DNA of 64,000 nt from Streptomyces sp. NBC_00091 (GTDB lineage: Bacteria > Actinomycetota > Actinomycetes > Streptomycetales > Streptomycetaceae): the NCBI RefSeq assembly GCF_026343185.1, contig NZ_JAPEMA010000001.1, positions 62,001 to 126,000 of the forward strand, written 5' to 3'. The notes below the pieces were generated by a model, which saw nothing but the letters and a program-made list of their open reading frames with translations, did no database searches and had not been told where the DNA came from. This document shows positions 43,779 through 53,600 of this stretch, one piece after another. A program made the position numbers and the translations under genes. Every line of letters begins with the position of its first letter. Position 1 is the stretch's first letter.

Positions 43779-45076
43779 GCGCCGCCGCACCCCCGGACCT
43801 GCGCGGCGCGGACTCCCCCGCGCCCGAGCCCCGCCCGGCCCTCGGCCGCAAGCAGGTCCACGCCGTCGCCGGCTGCTACTTCGTGGCCTCCTTCGCCGCG
43901 CTCGGCCTGCCGCCCTTCCTCACCGAGATCCTCCCGGAGCTCGGCGACCGCGACGCGAGCTGGGCCGGGGTCCTCTACATCGTCCCCACCGTCTTCGCCG
44001 CCGTCGGCGCCCCCCTGTGGGGGCGGCTCGCCGACCGGTTCGGCCGCAAGCGGCTGCTGCTGCGGGCCCAGCTGGGCCTGGCGGTCTCCTTCCTGCTGGC
44101 CGGCTGGGCCGACTCCATCGCCGGCTTCACCGTGGCGCTGGTGCTCCAGGGCATCCTCGGCGGCACCTTCGCCGCCTCCAACGGCTACCTGGGCGCCGCG
44201 CTGGAGGGCCCGGCCCTGTCCAAGGCCCTCACCCTGATGCAGGGCGCGGCCCGCGCCGCCCTGGTCTTCGCCCCGATCGTGGTGGGCGGCCTGTCGCCGT
44301 GGCTGTCCCCGCACCGGCAGTACGCGCTGCTCGCCGTGCTGCCGCTGACGGCCGCGGTGCTGATCGCCGCGCTGCCCGAATCCCGCGGAGTGCGGGCGGA
44401 GCCCCGTAAGCCGGCGGCCGACGACGCCTCCGACGAGAGCGCCGGGGCCGCGGCCGGGAAGCTGGAGGACGGTGCCCGCACCGAGCGCATGACCTCCCTG
44501 CACGGCCTGTACGCCCTGGAGTTCGCCTTCGTCTTCTCCACGGTGATCTCCTTCCCGTACCTGATCTCCCTCATCGAGGAGCGGATCCCCGGTACCTCCC
44601 CGGTGGTCTCCGGGGTCCTCTTCGCCCTGCCCCACCTGTGCTACCTCGGCGCGGCGATGTGGGTGCACTCCGCCTTCCACCGGCGCCCCCGGCTCGGCGT
44701 GGCGCTCGGCTTCGCCTGCATAGCCCTCGGGCTGGCCGGGCACGGGCTGGCCCACTCGCTCGCCACCCTGGCCGCCGTCCGGCTGCTGCTGGGCGCGGGG
44801 CTGACCCTGGGCCTGGTCTGCCTCTCCGTGATCGCCTCCGACTGCGCCAAGGGCCGGGCTCCCGGCGGACTGTTCGGCTCGATCGAATTCTTCTCCAAGG
44901 CCGGCGCCGTCGTCGCCGGTCTGGCCGCCGCCGCGGGCAACAGCCTGTACGGGCCCGCCGCGCCCGTGCTGACCGGTACCGCCGTGGCCCTGGCCGCGGT
45001 CTGCGCCACCGCACTCCCGGCCACGAAACTCCCGGCCCCGAACCTCCGCTCTCTCCGCACCCGCTGGAGCCGTTGA
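43775..45076 (+). CDS. MFS siderophore exporter, PvsC-like
   Basis: A 433-aa major facilitator with about twelve helices and the typical loop 2-3 signature (GRLADRFGRKRLLL). A hydrophilic, acidic loop (about 205-245) separates the halves. Its place between the two synthetase genes, with a GTGA overlap upstream and a TGATG junction downstream, indicates export of the finished siderophore, as PvsC does for vibrioferrin. Confidence 0.9.
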   Translation: MSAAAPPDLRGADSPAPEPRPALGRKQVHAVAGCYFVASFAALGLPPFLTEILPELGDRDASWAGVLYIVPTVFAAVGAPLWGRLADRFGRKRLLLRAQLGLAVSFLLAGWADSIAGFTVALVLQGILGGTFAASNGYLGAALEGPALSKALTLMQGAARAALVFAPIVVGGLSPWLSPHRQYALLAVLPLTAAVLIAALPESRGVRAEPRKPAADDASDESAGAAAGKLEDGARTERMTSLHGLYALEFAFVFSTVISFPYLISLIEERIPGTSPVVSGVLFALPHLCYLGAAMWVHSAFHRRPRLGVALGFACIALGLAGHGLAHSLATLAAVRLLLGAGLTLGLVCLSVIASDCAKGRAPGGLFGSIEFFSKAGAVVAGLAAAAGNSLYGPAAPVLTGTAVALAAVCATALPATKLPAPNLRSLRTRWSR

Positions 45077-46866
45077 TGTCTCTGACCGATGCAATCGGTA
45101 CCGCCACCGTCGTCCCCTCCGCCGCGGCCGGGCTGCCCACGGCCGACGAGGCCGTCGTCCACACCCTCCTGAACTGCCTGCTGCGCGAGCTGTCCGGACC
45201 GGAACACCAGACCGCCGTGGCGGACGGCCACCTGCTGCTGTGGCTGCCCCGCCGCGGGGTGCTGCTGCGCGCCGCCCTGCGCCGCACCTCGCTGCTGGGC
45301 GCGCACCGGTTCACCGGACCGGTGTGCGAGAGCCAGGACGGCGGCTGGGCCGAGATCGGCTGGCGCCGCCTCGCCGAGTACGTCCAGGACGAGCTGGCGC
45401 TGCGGACCGACGTGCGCAACGAGGAGTTCCTGGAGCAGATCGCCTCCAGCCACCAGGCCGTGTCCGCCGCGCTCGCCGTCCGCGCCGAGCGGCCGGCCAC
45501 GGACACCGAGGTCGGGGACGGGGACGGGCTCGCCGCCTACCTGGAGTCCGAGCAGTCCCTCGTCTTCGGCCACCGCTTCCACCCCACCCCCAAGGCCCGC
45601 ACCGGCGACACCGCTTCCTGGCTGGCGTACGCGCCCGAGACCGGCGCCTCCTTCCAGCTGCGCCACCTCGCCGTCCGCGAGTACCTGATCGCGCAGGAGA
45701 CCGCCGCCGAGGGTGCGGCGCAGGCCCTCGACCGGATCCGCGCCGATGTCCCGGAGGGCTACCGGCTGCTGCCCGCGCACCCGTGGCAGTACGAGATGCT
45801 GAGCGAGCACCCGCAGCTGCGCGCGGCGCTCGAGCGCGGCGACATCCTGGACCTGGGCCCCGGCGGCAAGCCCTTCGCCGCCACCGCCTCCGTGCGCACG
45901 CTGTACGACGGAGACACCTTCCTCAAGTTCAGCCTCAACATCCGCATCACCAACTGCCTGCGCAAGAACGCCAGTTACGAGCTCTCCGGCGCGGTCGCGC
46001 TGACCCGGCTGCTGGCGCCGGTCCTCGCCGACCTGGAGTCCCGCTTCCCGGGCACCGCCATGCTCCGCGAGCCCGCCTACCGCAGCCTCGCCCTGCCCGG
46101 CCCCGACGGCACCCCGGACCGGTCCCTCCTCGAGGGCTTCGGGGTGATCGTCCGCGAGGGGCTGCTCAGCCGGCTCATGCCCGGCACCACCCCGCTGCTC
46201 GCCGCGGCCGTCGCCGACGAGTACCCCACCGGCCCCGGGCACATCTCCCGGCTGCTCGCGGACTCCTCGGCGCAGACCGCGCTCGACTGGTGGGCCGCGT
46301 ACCTCAAGCTGCTGGTCCCGCCGGTCCTGGCCGCGTACTTCGACCACGGACTCGTCCTCGAGCCGCACCTGCAGAACGTCGTCGTCTGCGTCGACGGGGA
46401 GGGCATGCCGGCCCAGGTCCTCTTCCGCGACCTGGAGGGCACCAAGCTGGTCCCCGAGCACCACGCGGACCTCCTGGCCTCCCTGCCGTCCGAGGTCGCG
46501 GACCCGATGACGTACGACGCCCAGCGCGGCTGGGACCGGGTCGTGTACTGCCTGCTGGTCAACCACATCGCCGAGATGGTGGCCGCCCTCGCCGACCTGC
46601 ACCCGCAGTCCGAGGCCGCCCTGTGGTCCCAGGTCCGCTCCACCCTCCAGGCGCACGCCGACCGGCACGGCTGCCCGCCGCGGCTGTCCGCCCTGCTCGC
46701 GGGGGTGCCGCTGCCCGCCAAGGCCAACCTGCTCACCCGCTGGGAGCGCAAGGCCGACCGCGACGCCGGCTACGTCCGGCTCGCCTCCCCGCTCGGCGAG
46801 GACGTGCTGTCCCAGGTGCTGCGGCACCACGCCGACGAAGACCACGACACCCGGAGCGCCCGATGA
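45076..46866 (+). CDS. IucA/IucC-type NIS siderophore synthetase, PvsD-like
   Basis: A 596-aa second synthetase, clearly distinct from the first. Motifs: GHRFHPTPKARTG (the HPxxK substrate/ATP loop), LLPAHPWQYEML, TASVRTLYDGDTFLKFSLNI, RITNCLRKN and LVLEPHLQNVVVCVD. The HPTPKAR form is the citrate-using class of the family. It should make the second condensation of the siderophore. One-base overlap with the exporter gene. Confidence 0.9.
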   Translation: MSLTDAIGTATVVPSAAAGLPTADEAVVHTLLNCLLRELSGPEHQTAVADGHLLLWLPRRGVLLRAALRRTSLLGAHRFTGPVCESQDGGWAEIGWRRLAEYVQDELALRTDVRNEEFLEQIASSHQAVSAALAVRAERPATDTEVGDGDGLAAYLESEQSLVFGHRFHPTPKARTGDTASWLAYAPETGASFQLRHLAVREYLIAQETAAEGAAQALDRIRADVPEGYRLLPAHPWQYEMLSEHPQLRAALERGDILDLGPGGKPFAATASVRTLYDGDTFLKFSLNIRITNCLRKNASYELSGAVALTRLLAPVLADLESRFPGTAMLREPAYRSLALPGPDGTPDRSLLEGFGVIVREGLLSRLMPGTTPLLAAAVADEYPTGPGHISRLLADSSAQTALDWWAAYLKLLVPPVLAAYFDHGLVLEPHLQNVVVCVDGEGMPAQVLFRDLEGTKLVPEHHADLLASLPSEVADPMTYDAQRGWDRVVYCLLVNHIAEMVAALADLHPQSEAALWSQVRSTLQAHADRHGCPPRLSALLAGVPLPAKANLLTRWERKADRDAGYVRLASPLGEDVLSQVLRHHADEDHDTRSAR

Positions 46867-48080
46867 CCACCCCCACCGCCGCGGTGCGCGACCGCCTCCT
46901 CGCCCTCGACGGGGCCGAACTCCCCGCCTACCTCTACGATCTGGCCGCGCTGCGCGAGCACGCCGCGACCGTACGGGGCGCCCTCCCGGAGCGGGTCGAG
47001 CTGTACTACGCGGCCAAGGCCAACCCGGAGGCGGAGATCCTGGCCGCCCTCGGCCCGTACGTCGACGGCTACGAGGTCTCCTCCGGCGGCGAACTCGCCC
47101 ACGTGGCCAAGGCGGTGCCGGGCCGTGCGCTGGCCTTCAGCGGCCCCGGCAAGACGCCGGCGGAGATCGCGGCCGCCCTCGAACTGGGCGTGGAGCGCTT
47201 CCACGTGGAGAGCCTGCACGAACTCCACGTGCTGGCCGCGCTGGCCGAGCGCACCGCCCCCGCGGCGGCCGGCGGCCCGTACCGCCCCGGTGTCCTGCTC
47301 CGCTGCAACCTCCCGCTGGCCGCCGCCTCGCTCGAAGGCAGCTCGCTGGCCATGGGAGGCCGGCCGACCCCCTTCGGACTCGACCCGGCCGACGCCGAGA
47401 CGGCCGTCCGCCTGCTCAGCGACGGCACCTACCCGCAGCTCGAGCTGCTGGGCGTGCACGCGCACCTGGCCAGCGGCCTCGACGCCCCCGAGCAGCTCGC
47501 GGTCGCCGGATCGGTCGTCACCTGGGCCGCGGACCTCGCCGCCCGCCACCGGATCCGCCTCGCCGAGGTCAACGTGGGCGGCGGCATGAGCGTCGACTAC
47601 GCCGCCCCGGAGAGCCGCTTCGACTGGACGGCGTACGGGGCGGGCCTCGGCCGGCTCGCGAACGCGCACCCCGGCCTCACCCTGCGGATCGAGCCGGGGC
47701 GCGCGGTGACCGCGTACTGCGGGTGGTACGCCACCGAGGTGCTGGACGTGAAGCACAGCCACGGCGAGGAGTTCGCCGTGGTCCGGGGCGGCACCCACCA
47801 CATGCGCACCCCGGCGACCAAGGGCCACGACCAGCCCTGCACCGTCCTGCCCGTGGGCGCCTGGCCCCACCCCTGGCCCAGGCCGGCCGCCGGCGCGGAG
47901 CGGGTGACCCTCACCGGCCAGCTCTGCACCCCGAAGGACCTGCTCTCCCGGAACGTCTCCGCGCCGGGGCTCCGGGCCGGCGACCGCGTGGCCTTCGGCC
48001 TCGCGGGCGCCTACGCCTGGAACATCTCGCACCACGACTTCCTGATGCACCCCCGCCCCGGCTTCCACTTCCTGGGCTGA
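46863..48080 (+). CDS. PLP-dependent (LysA-like) decarboxylase, PvsE-like
   Basis: A 405-aa fold-type III decarboxylase. PLP lysine Lys52 in YYAAKANPE, phosphate-binding NVGGGMSVDY, RIEPGRAVTAYCGWY, and the active-site Cys in GQLCTPKDLL. Relatives decarboxylate diaminopimelate, ornithine or carboxy intermediates; in vibrioferrin assembly PvsE decarboxylates a serine-derived unit to ethanolamine. ATG overlaps the upstream stop by 4 bp. Last gene of the operon; a hairpin follows. Confidence 0.9.
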   Translation: MTTPTAAVRDRLLALDGAELPAYLYDLAALREHAATVRGALPERVELYYAAKANPEAEILAALGPYVDGYEVSSGGELAHVAKAVPGRALAFSGPGKTPAEIAAALELGVERFHVESLHELHVLAALAERTAPAAAGGPYRPGVLLRCNLPLAAASLEGSSLAMGGRPTPFGLDPADAETAVRLLSDGTYPQLELLGVHAHLASGLDAPEQLAVAGSVVTWAADLAARHRIRLAEVNVGGGMSVDYAAPESRFDWTAYGAGLGRLANAHPGLTLRIEPGRAVTAYCGWYATEVLDVKHSHGEEFAVVRGGTHHMRTPATKGHDQPCTVLPVGAWPHPWPRPAAGAERVTLTGQLCTPKDLLSRNVSAPGLRAGDRVAFGLAGAYAWNISHHDFLMHPRPGFHFLG

Positions 48081-48087
48081 CCGGGTT

Positions 48088-48114
48088 CCCGGGCCGACCC
48101 CTGCGCGGCCCGGG
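48088..48114. terminator. terminator between siderophore operon and FG-GAP gene
   Basis: CCCGGGCCG (48088-48096) and CGGCCCGGG (48106-48114) form a 9-bp stem with a 9-nt loop. It lies in the 41-bp gap between two convergent genes, so it probably works both ways. Confidence 0.7.
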
Positions 48115-48121
48115 TCTCAGG

Positions 48122-49948
48122 TCAGCTGACGCTGCCGCTCCAGCGGCTGCCCGGGGCCTGGAGTCCGGCCGTGGTGGTGAGGAAGGAGAACAGCGTGTCG
48201 ACCTGTCGTCCTTCAGCGGTCACTCCGCTGTCGTAGTAGGTGCCGACGTCGTCCTTGCCGTCGCCGTTGTAGTCGCCGGAGGTCTGCTGGGCGGCGTCCC
48301 AGCTGAAGTTGCCGGTGCTGGCCCACTTCTCGACGGGGGCACCGAAGTTGCTGCCGTCGCTGGTGAGGGTGAACAGCGCGGAGAGCTGCTTGCCGTCGGC
48401 GGAGACACCGCGGCCGTACAGCACTGCGATGTCGTCCTTGCCGTCACCGTTGTGGTCGCCCGCAGTGACCTTGGACGCACCCCAGCTGAAGGAGGACGAG
48501 GACGTCCAGCTGTTGCGCGGGGCGGCGAAGCCGGTCCCGGTGCTGGTGAAGGTGAACAACAGCGACTTGTTCTCGCCGTCGACCTTCCCGCCGTCGTAGA
48601 ACACCGCGACGTCGTCCTTCAAGTCGCCGTTGAAGTCGCCGGCGGTCACCTTGGCGGCGTCCCAGCTGAAGCTGCCGGTGCTGGCCCACTTCTCGACGGG
48701 GGCACCGAAGTTGGTGCCGTCGCTGGTGAGGGTGAACAGCGCGGAGAGCCGCTTGCCGTCGGCGGAGACACCGCGGTTGTAGAAGACGCCGATGTCGTCC
48801 TTGCCGTCGCCGTTGAAGTCGCCCGCGGTGACCTTGGAGGCACTCCAGCTGAAGGAGGCGGTGGCGCCGGAGGTCCACGAGATGCGCGGGGCGGCGAAGC
48901 CTGAACCTGTGCTGGTGAAGGTGAACAGCAGCGACTTGTTCTTGCCGTCGGCGGTCTTGCCGCCTTCGTAGAACACCGCGACGTCATCCTTCTTGTCGCC
49001 GTTGAAGTCGCCGGCGACGAGCTTGCCGGCCTGCCAGGTGAAGGCGCCGGAGGAGGTCCAGGTCTTCACCGGTGCGTTGAAGCCGGCACCGTTGCTGAAG
49101 AAGGTGTGGAGGGCGGACCTGTTCCTGCCGTCGGCGTCGACGCCGTCGTCGTAGAAGGCCGCGATGTCCTCCTTGCCGTCCCCGTTGAAGTCGCCCGAGG
49201 CGACCTGCGAGTCGCCGGGCAGGGCGAGGACCTGCTGGATCCAGTCGCCGAGGCCGTCGGCGCGTACGGCGACGGCCGAGTTGCGTGTCTCGGCCGGGTC
49301 GGTGCCGAGGCAGCCGGCCTGCCAGGAGCGGCTGCTGATCCCGACGAGTTCACCGCTGGTGTTGAGTACGGGGCCGCCGGCGTCGCCCTTGCAGATGGTG
49401 TCGCCGGTGTCACCCTTGCCTTTGAGCGCGAGCGTGGTCGCGTCCACGGAGAGCGTGTCGAAGGCGCCGGTGTGCACCGTGCCGGGTACCCAGGCGGTCT
49501 TCGTGCGCCCGAAGCCGGCCGTCGTCACGACGGCTCCCTGGGTGGGAGCGGCTGCGGCCGGCTTGACGGGCGCTACTCCCGCGATCGGCTGGGCAAGTTT
49601 CGCCAGTACCACGTCGCGGTCGGTTCGGGGTACGAGTAGCGTCACCTCCTGAGCGTTCTCGCCCAGGGTGGCGGTGGCTCTCAGCTTCGGCTTGCCGGCC
49701 GGGACCGGGTCGCCGGGGTTGTCGGCGAAGCAGCCGGCGCTGGTGAGCAGCCACTGCGCGGCAACGAGAGCAGCGGAACAGGCGCGGGTGGAGTCGCCTT
49801 CACCGATGTTGATGCGGGCGGTGTAGGTGTACTGGCCGTCAGCCGCCGGCGTACCGATGACGGCTGAAGCCGATCCGGCCATCAGGATGACGGTGGCGGC
49901 GGCAGCGCCGCCCGTCCAGGCGGCGCTGCGCCTTCGTGTGTGCGACAT
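48122..49948 (-). CDS. secreted trypsin-like pseudoprotease with six FG-GAP repeats
   Basis: A 608-aa secreted protein: signal peptide (cleavage near SASA, residue 29), an S1-like domain (about 30-245) and six FG-GAP/VCBS units of about 60 residues, each with a calcium-type DFNGDGKDD motif (VASGDFNGDGKED, LVAGDFNGDKKDD, VTAGDFNGDGKDD and so on). The catalytic set is broken: TAAHC has become TSAGC (Gly72), GDSGGP has become GDAGGP (Ala190); only Asp112 (RDVVLAKL) remains. It is therefore unlikely to be a protease; binding is the likely role. Homologues with these same changes are, from memory, not rare in Streptomyces. Confidence 0.85.
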   Translation of the reverse strand: MSHTRRRSAAWTGGAAAATVILMAGSASAVIGTPAADGQYTYTARINIGEGDSTRACSAALVAAQWLLTSAGCFADNPGDPVPAGKPKLRATATLGENAQEVTLLVPRTDRDVVLAKLAQPIAGVAPVKPAAAAPTQGAVVTTAGFGRTKTAWVPGTVHTGAFDTLSVDATTLALKGKGDTGDTICKGDAGGPVLNTSGELVGISSRSWQAGCLGTDPAETRNSAVAVRADGLGDWIQQVLALPGDSQVASGDFNGDGKEDIAAFYDDGVDADGRNRSALHTFFSNGAGFNAPVKTWTSSGAFTWQAGKLVAGDFNGDKKDDVAVFYEGGKTADGKNKSLLFTFTSTGSGFAAPRISWTSGATASFSWSASKVTAGDFNGDGKDDIGVFYNRGVSADGKRLSALFTLTSDGTNFGAPVEKWASTGSFSWDAAKVTAGDFNGDLKDDVAVFYDGGKVDGENKSLLFTFTSTGTGFAAPRNSWTSSSSFSWGASKVTAGDHNGDGKDDIAVLYGRGVSADGKQLSALFTLTSDGSNFGAPVEKWASTGNFSWDAAQQTSGDYNGDGKDDVGTYYDSGVTAEGRQVDTLFSFLTTTAGLQAPGSRWSGSVS

Positions 49949-50060
49949 GTGGTTTCTCCGAAAAGACGAGTCAGGGCGCTCCGACCGTGCGGGACGGTGG
50001 AGAGGACGAGTGGTCGAAGGCGACGGAACGGCGAGTTCTCCCCGCCGGTACGCCGTCGGG

Positions 50061-50564
50061 TTACTCGGAAACGGAGATCTCGACGAGGACGTGGTCCCGG
50101 CGCTCGGGGTCCGCGGCTTCCCCCACGCCCTTCCACTCGTTCGCGGCCACGGTGATGTTCTGCTGACTGCCGTCGGCGGTCAAGGTCACATCGGCCTGAT
50201 GAGAGGCATCACCCTTCATCCCGTAGACCGCGGGTATTTCCAGGCTGAGGTAGCCGGTCTTGCCGGTGGCGCGGAAACAGATCTTTCCCTTGGTCCGCGA
50301 GTACACCTCCATCAGGCCAGTGGCGGAGGCGCAGTCGGCGAGGGTGATGTGCCCGTCACCGCGCTTGAGGGTGATGCCGAGTTCGGCCTGGATTCTGGCG
50401 GCGTCGGGGTAGGCGAAGTCTTCGATGGCGTAGGGAGGCTGGTCGCTGGTCACGCCGGCCGCGCCACCGGCGGGGGTTTCACTGGCGTGTGTGACGGTAA
50501 CGGCGACGGCGAAACACGCCATGGCCGCAGCAGTCGTCGCGATAACGCGTTTTACGAGCTTCAT
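50061..50564 (-). CDS. small secreted protein next to the ALF-repeat gene
   Basis: A 167-aa protein with a clear signal peptide (VIATTAAAMACFAVAVTVTHA) and a beta-rich mature part with two Cys (LADCASATG; GKICFRATG) that could form a disulfide. No family recognised. The start is 49 bp downstream of the ALF-repeat gene's stop on the same strand, so they are probably one operon. A partner or cognate of the ALF-repeat protein is a reasonable guess only. Confidence 0.72.
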   Translation of the reverse strand: MKLVKRVIATTAAAMACFAVAVTVTHASETPAGGAAGVTSDQPPYAIEDFAYPDAARIQAELGITLKRGDGHITLADCASATGLMEVYSRTKGKICFRATGKTGYLSLEIPAVYGMKGDASHQADVTLTADGSQQNITVAANEWKGVGEAADPERRDHVLVEISVSE

Positions 50565-50613
50565 TCTGTCAGTTCCTTTTCATCCAGAGGGATCCTGGTA
50601 CGCCTTGAGCGGC

Positions 50614-53600
50614 CTACCAGGTCGCCCAGCCAAGGGTGACGATCAGCACCTCAACCCCCTCGGCTACGATTTCACCGACGTGTTTGGCCGCACCGAACTT
50701 GTCGAGAAGGCGTGACTTTCCGGCGAAGGCGACGCCACCGAGGATGAACGTCCCGAGTGCGGTGTGGAATTCGGTGCTGCGCCAGCCGTATGCGCTGCCT
50801 GTGAAATAGACGTTCGCGCCCTTGAGGGCCACGGAGACGCCGGTGAGCACAAGAGACGCCGCTCTGAGGGTTGCCGCGAGCGGCAGAGCCGGGGCAGTAA
50901 GGCCGGCACCGATACCGAGCACGATTGAGGCGGTGCCGGTGATCGTGCTCCAGTGCTTGGTGACCTTGGCCCAGTCCTTGTCACTGCTGACGTCCCCGGG
51001 CCACAGTTCCCAGTCCACGTACCAGGGCTTGTCCTGGTCGGCAGTCTGGGAGGGATTGGTTCCGCTCCCCTCGTGCTGCTTCGCCTGCTCAGCCGCCGAT
51101 TTCGCCTCTGCCGCCACCTCGGCCTCCCGCTTGACGGTCGCGGCGTGGCGGGCTTCGCTGGCGGCGTCGGCGGCGGCCTTTGCGTCCTGACCGGCCTGAG
51201 TGGCGGAGACGCGCGCCGAAGTGGCGGACGCTTGCGCGTCCGACGCGTAGGCAACCGCCTGCCGTGCCGACGACATCGCCTGCCGCATGGAGTAGTTCGC
51301 GGACCGGGCCGCGCCCTGGGCCACGGACGCCGCCTGCTTCGCACTGGCCGCAGACTGGGCCGCCGCCGCTGCCGACGCGTCAGCGGCGTCCGCGTTCTCC
51401 TTCGCCTCGCGCGCCGAGTTGACGGCGTCGGCGGCGTACTCCTGGGCCTTCGCCGCCCACGTGGCCGCCTCCGCCGCGGCCTTGCGGGCCTCCGCCGCCG
51501 CCTTGGAGGCGAGAGCGGCATCCTCCAGGGCCTTCGCCGCGACCTTCGCGGCATGGGCGATGGCCGCGCGCACCGCGGCGACGTGGGCGGCGTGATCCTG
51601 GTCCAGGCGGGCGATGTTGAACTTGTCGCGGAGGACGAAGTGCCGCCGCATGCGGGCGGGGCCCTCCAGAACGATCTGCGCGGCCGCCCGCATGTAAAGG
51701 CCACCGGAGGACAGGAGGCTGAACACCTCGACGTGATCGTCCTCCTTCACCGCCTCCACCAGTTCGACGGTGAGGAAGCGGTGCAGGGCGATGGCACTTC
51801 CGTCGCTCAGCGCCGCCTCGGCCTTGGCCTTGACGGCCTTTCCCGGGTTCTCGTTCAGAATCTCGAATACCGTGACGCGGTTCTGCGTCGCGGCGGCTTC
51901 GATGACCCCGAGGGTGAGGAAGTTGCGGGCGGCGTTCGGATCGTCACTCGCCAGTGCCTGATGGGCAGCCTCGGCGATGGCGGCCGAGCCCGCCCTGGCA
52001 ATGGCCAGAACGGTCTCCCGGTCATCCTGCTGCTCAGCGAGAAGGCGGTCGGCGTCGATCCAGTTGGCGACATCGTGGTCAGAGCCGGCGAGGGCGAACT
52101 CAGCGGCTTGCTGCGTCCACGTGCCCGTCGAGTCGAGAAGCCTGACAGCGGCCTTCCGGCCGGTGGTGACGGCCGTGGCCATGTCACCACCGTGCAACGC
52201 CGTTGCGGCGGCCGCGATGAGGTCCTTGATGTCCGTGGCGGTCTTGTCCGCCTGCGTACGCTCCCTGAGGGCCCGGTTGGTCTCGTCGATCTCGGCCCGC
52301 GCGCCGAAACGGGCCTCCTCGATCCCCCATTCGACGTCCTCGGCGATACGGGCGGTCTCCGCCGCCCTGGCCGCCTGCTCCACGGCCTGAGCCTCCTTCA
52401 CCGCGTCGGCGGCCGTGTTGGCCGCCTGCACCGCGGCCTCGGCATGGGCGGTGGACCGCGTGGCGTACTCGATCGCCTTGCCCGCGTTCGCCGCGGCTTC
52501 GTCCGCCGCAGCCGCGGCCTTCTCCGCGTGAGAAGCGGCGCTGTTGGCGGCGTCGCGTGCCACACCGGCGGCGGTGACCGCCCTGTCCGCCAAGGTCTTG
52601 GCGGTGCTCGCGGCCCGGGTGGCCCGTGCGGCGGCGGTGTCGGCCTCGGCGGCCGCCGCCTTCGCCTCGGCGGCCTGGGACCGGGCAACGCCGGAAGCGG
52701 TGGCGGCGGCGTTGGCGGCGTCGTTGGCAGCACCCGCGGCGCTCCGGGCCGCGATCGCGGCATCCGCGCCCGCGGAGGACGCCCCCTTGGCGGCTTCAGC
52801 GGCCCGGTCAGCGGCTGCGGCCGTAGTGCGCGCGCGGCCGGCCGCATCGCGTGCGGCTTGGGCGGCCTGGCGCGCGGCCGAGGCCTTGGTGGCGTCCTTC
52901 GAGGCAGCGATGGCCGCGCCATAAGCCCGGGAGGCGGCATGGCCCGCGGAAGCAGCGGCACCCGCGGCTGCCTGTGCGGCCTGCGCGGCGCGGCTCGATG
53001 CGGCTTGAGCGGTACGGGACGCGGAGATCGCGGTGTTGGCGGCGCTGGCGGCGCCCCGTGCGGCGCTCGCGGCGTCGTTCGCGGCCTTGGCCGACCTCGT
53101 CACGTCGCTCTGGGCGGCCAGCGCCTCCTCCGCCGCCTTCAGAGCAGCCGTCTTCGCCTTCGCGGCCGCTTCCTTCGCCCGGGTGGAAGCGGCGACCGCC
53201 TGCTCCGTCTGCAGCTGCGCGCGATTGCCTTCCCGGATCACGATCTTGACCAACTGGTCGATCGTCGCGGCTTCTTCGTCGCGGGCACGCGCGATGTACT
53301 GGCCGGAGATGAGGAACTGGTGGATCGCCGGGGGTGACCCGTCGCTCAGGGCACGCTCCGCGTACTTCTTCACCTCAGGGGAGGCCGCGGTGAGGATGGT
53401 GAAGACCTCGGCCCTTTCGTCCTCCTGTTGCGCGGTGTGCTGAGTTTCCGCCAAGAACTTCCTCAGGGCCGCATGGGTGCCCAACTCCAGCGCCTTGGTT
53501 GCCTCCCGCTTGACAGCGGGACCGCTGTTGTTCATGACGGTGAACACCGCCGCCCGCAGATCCGTCTGGAGAGACTGCGTGTAGCCGTCGCGCAGGTAGG

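Noticed and set aside
41160..48080. Long alternative frames (over 850 codons) across the siderophore operon
   Set aside because: They are +1 or +2 frames of the five biosynthetic genes, Arg/Pro-rich and lacking motifs.
48240..49200. Regular repeats resembling a CRISPR array
   Set aside because: The period is about 180 bp, matches codon triplets and encodes FG-GAP units; spacers are not unique. No CRISPR array or cas gene is seen in the window.
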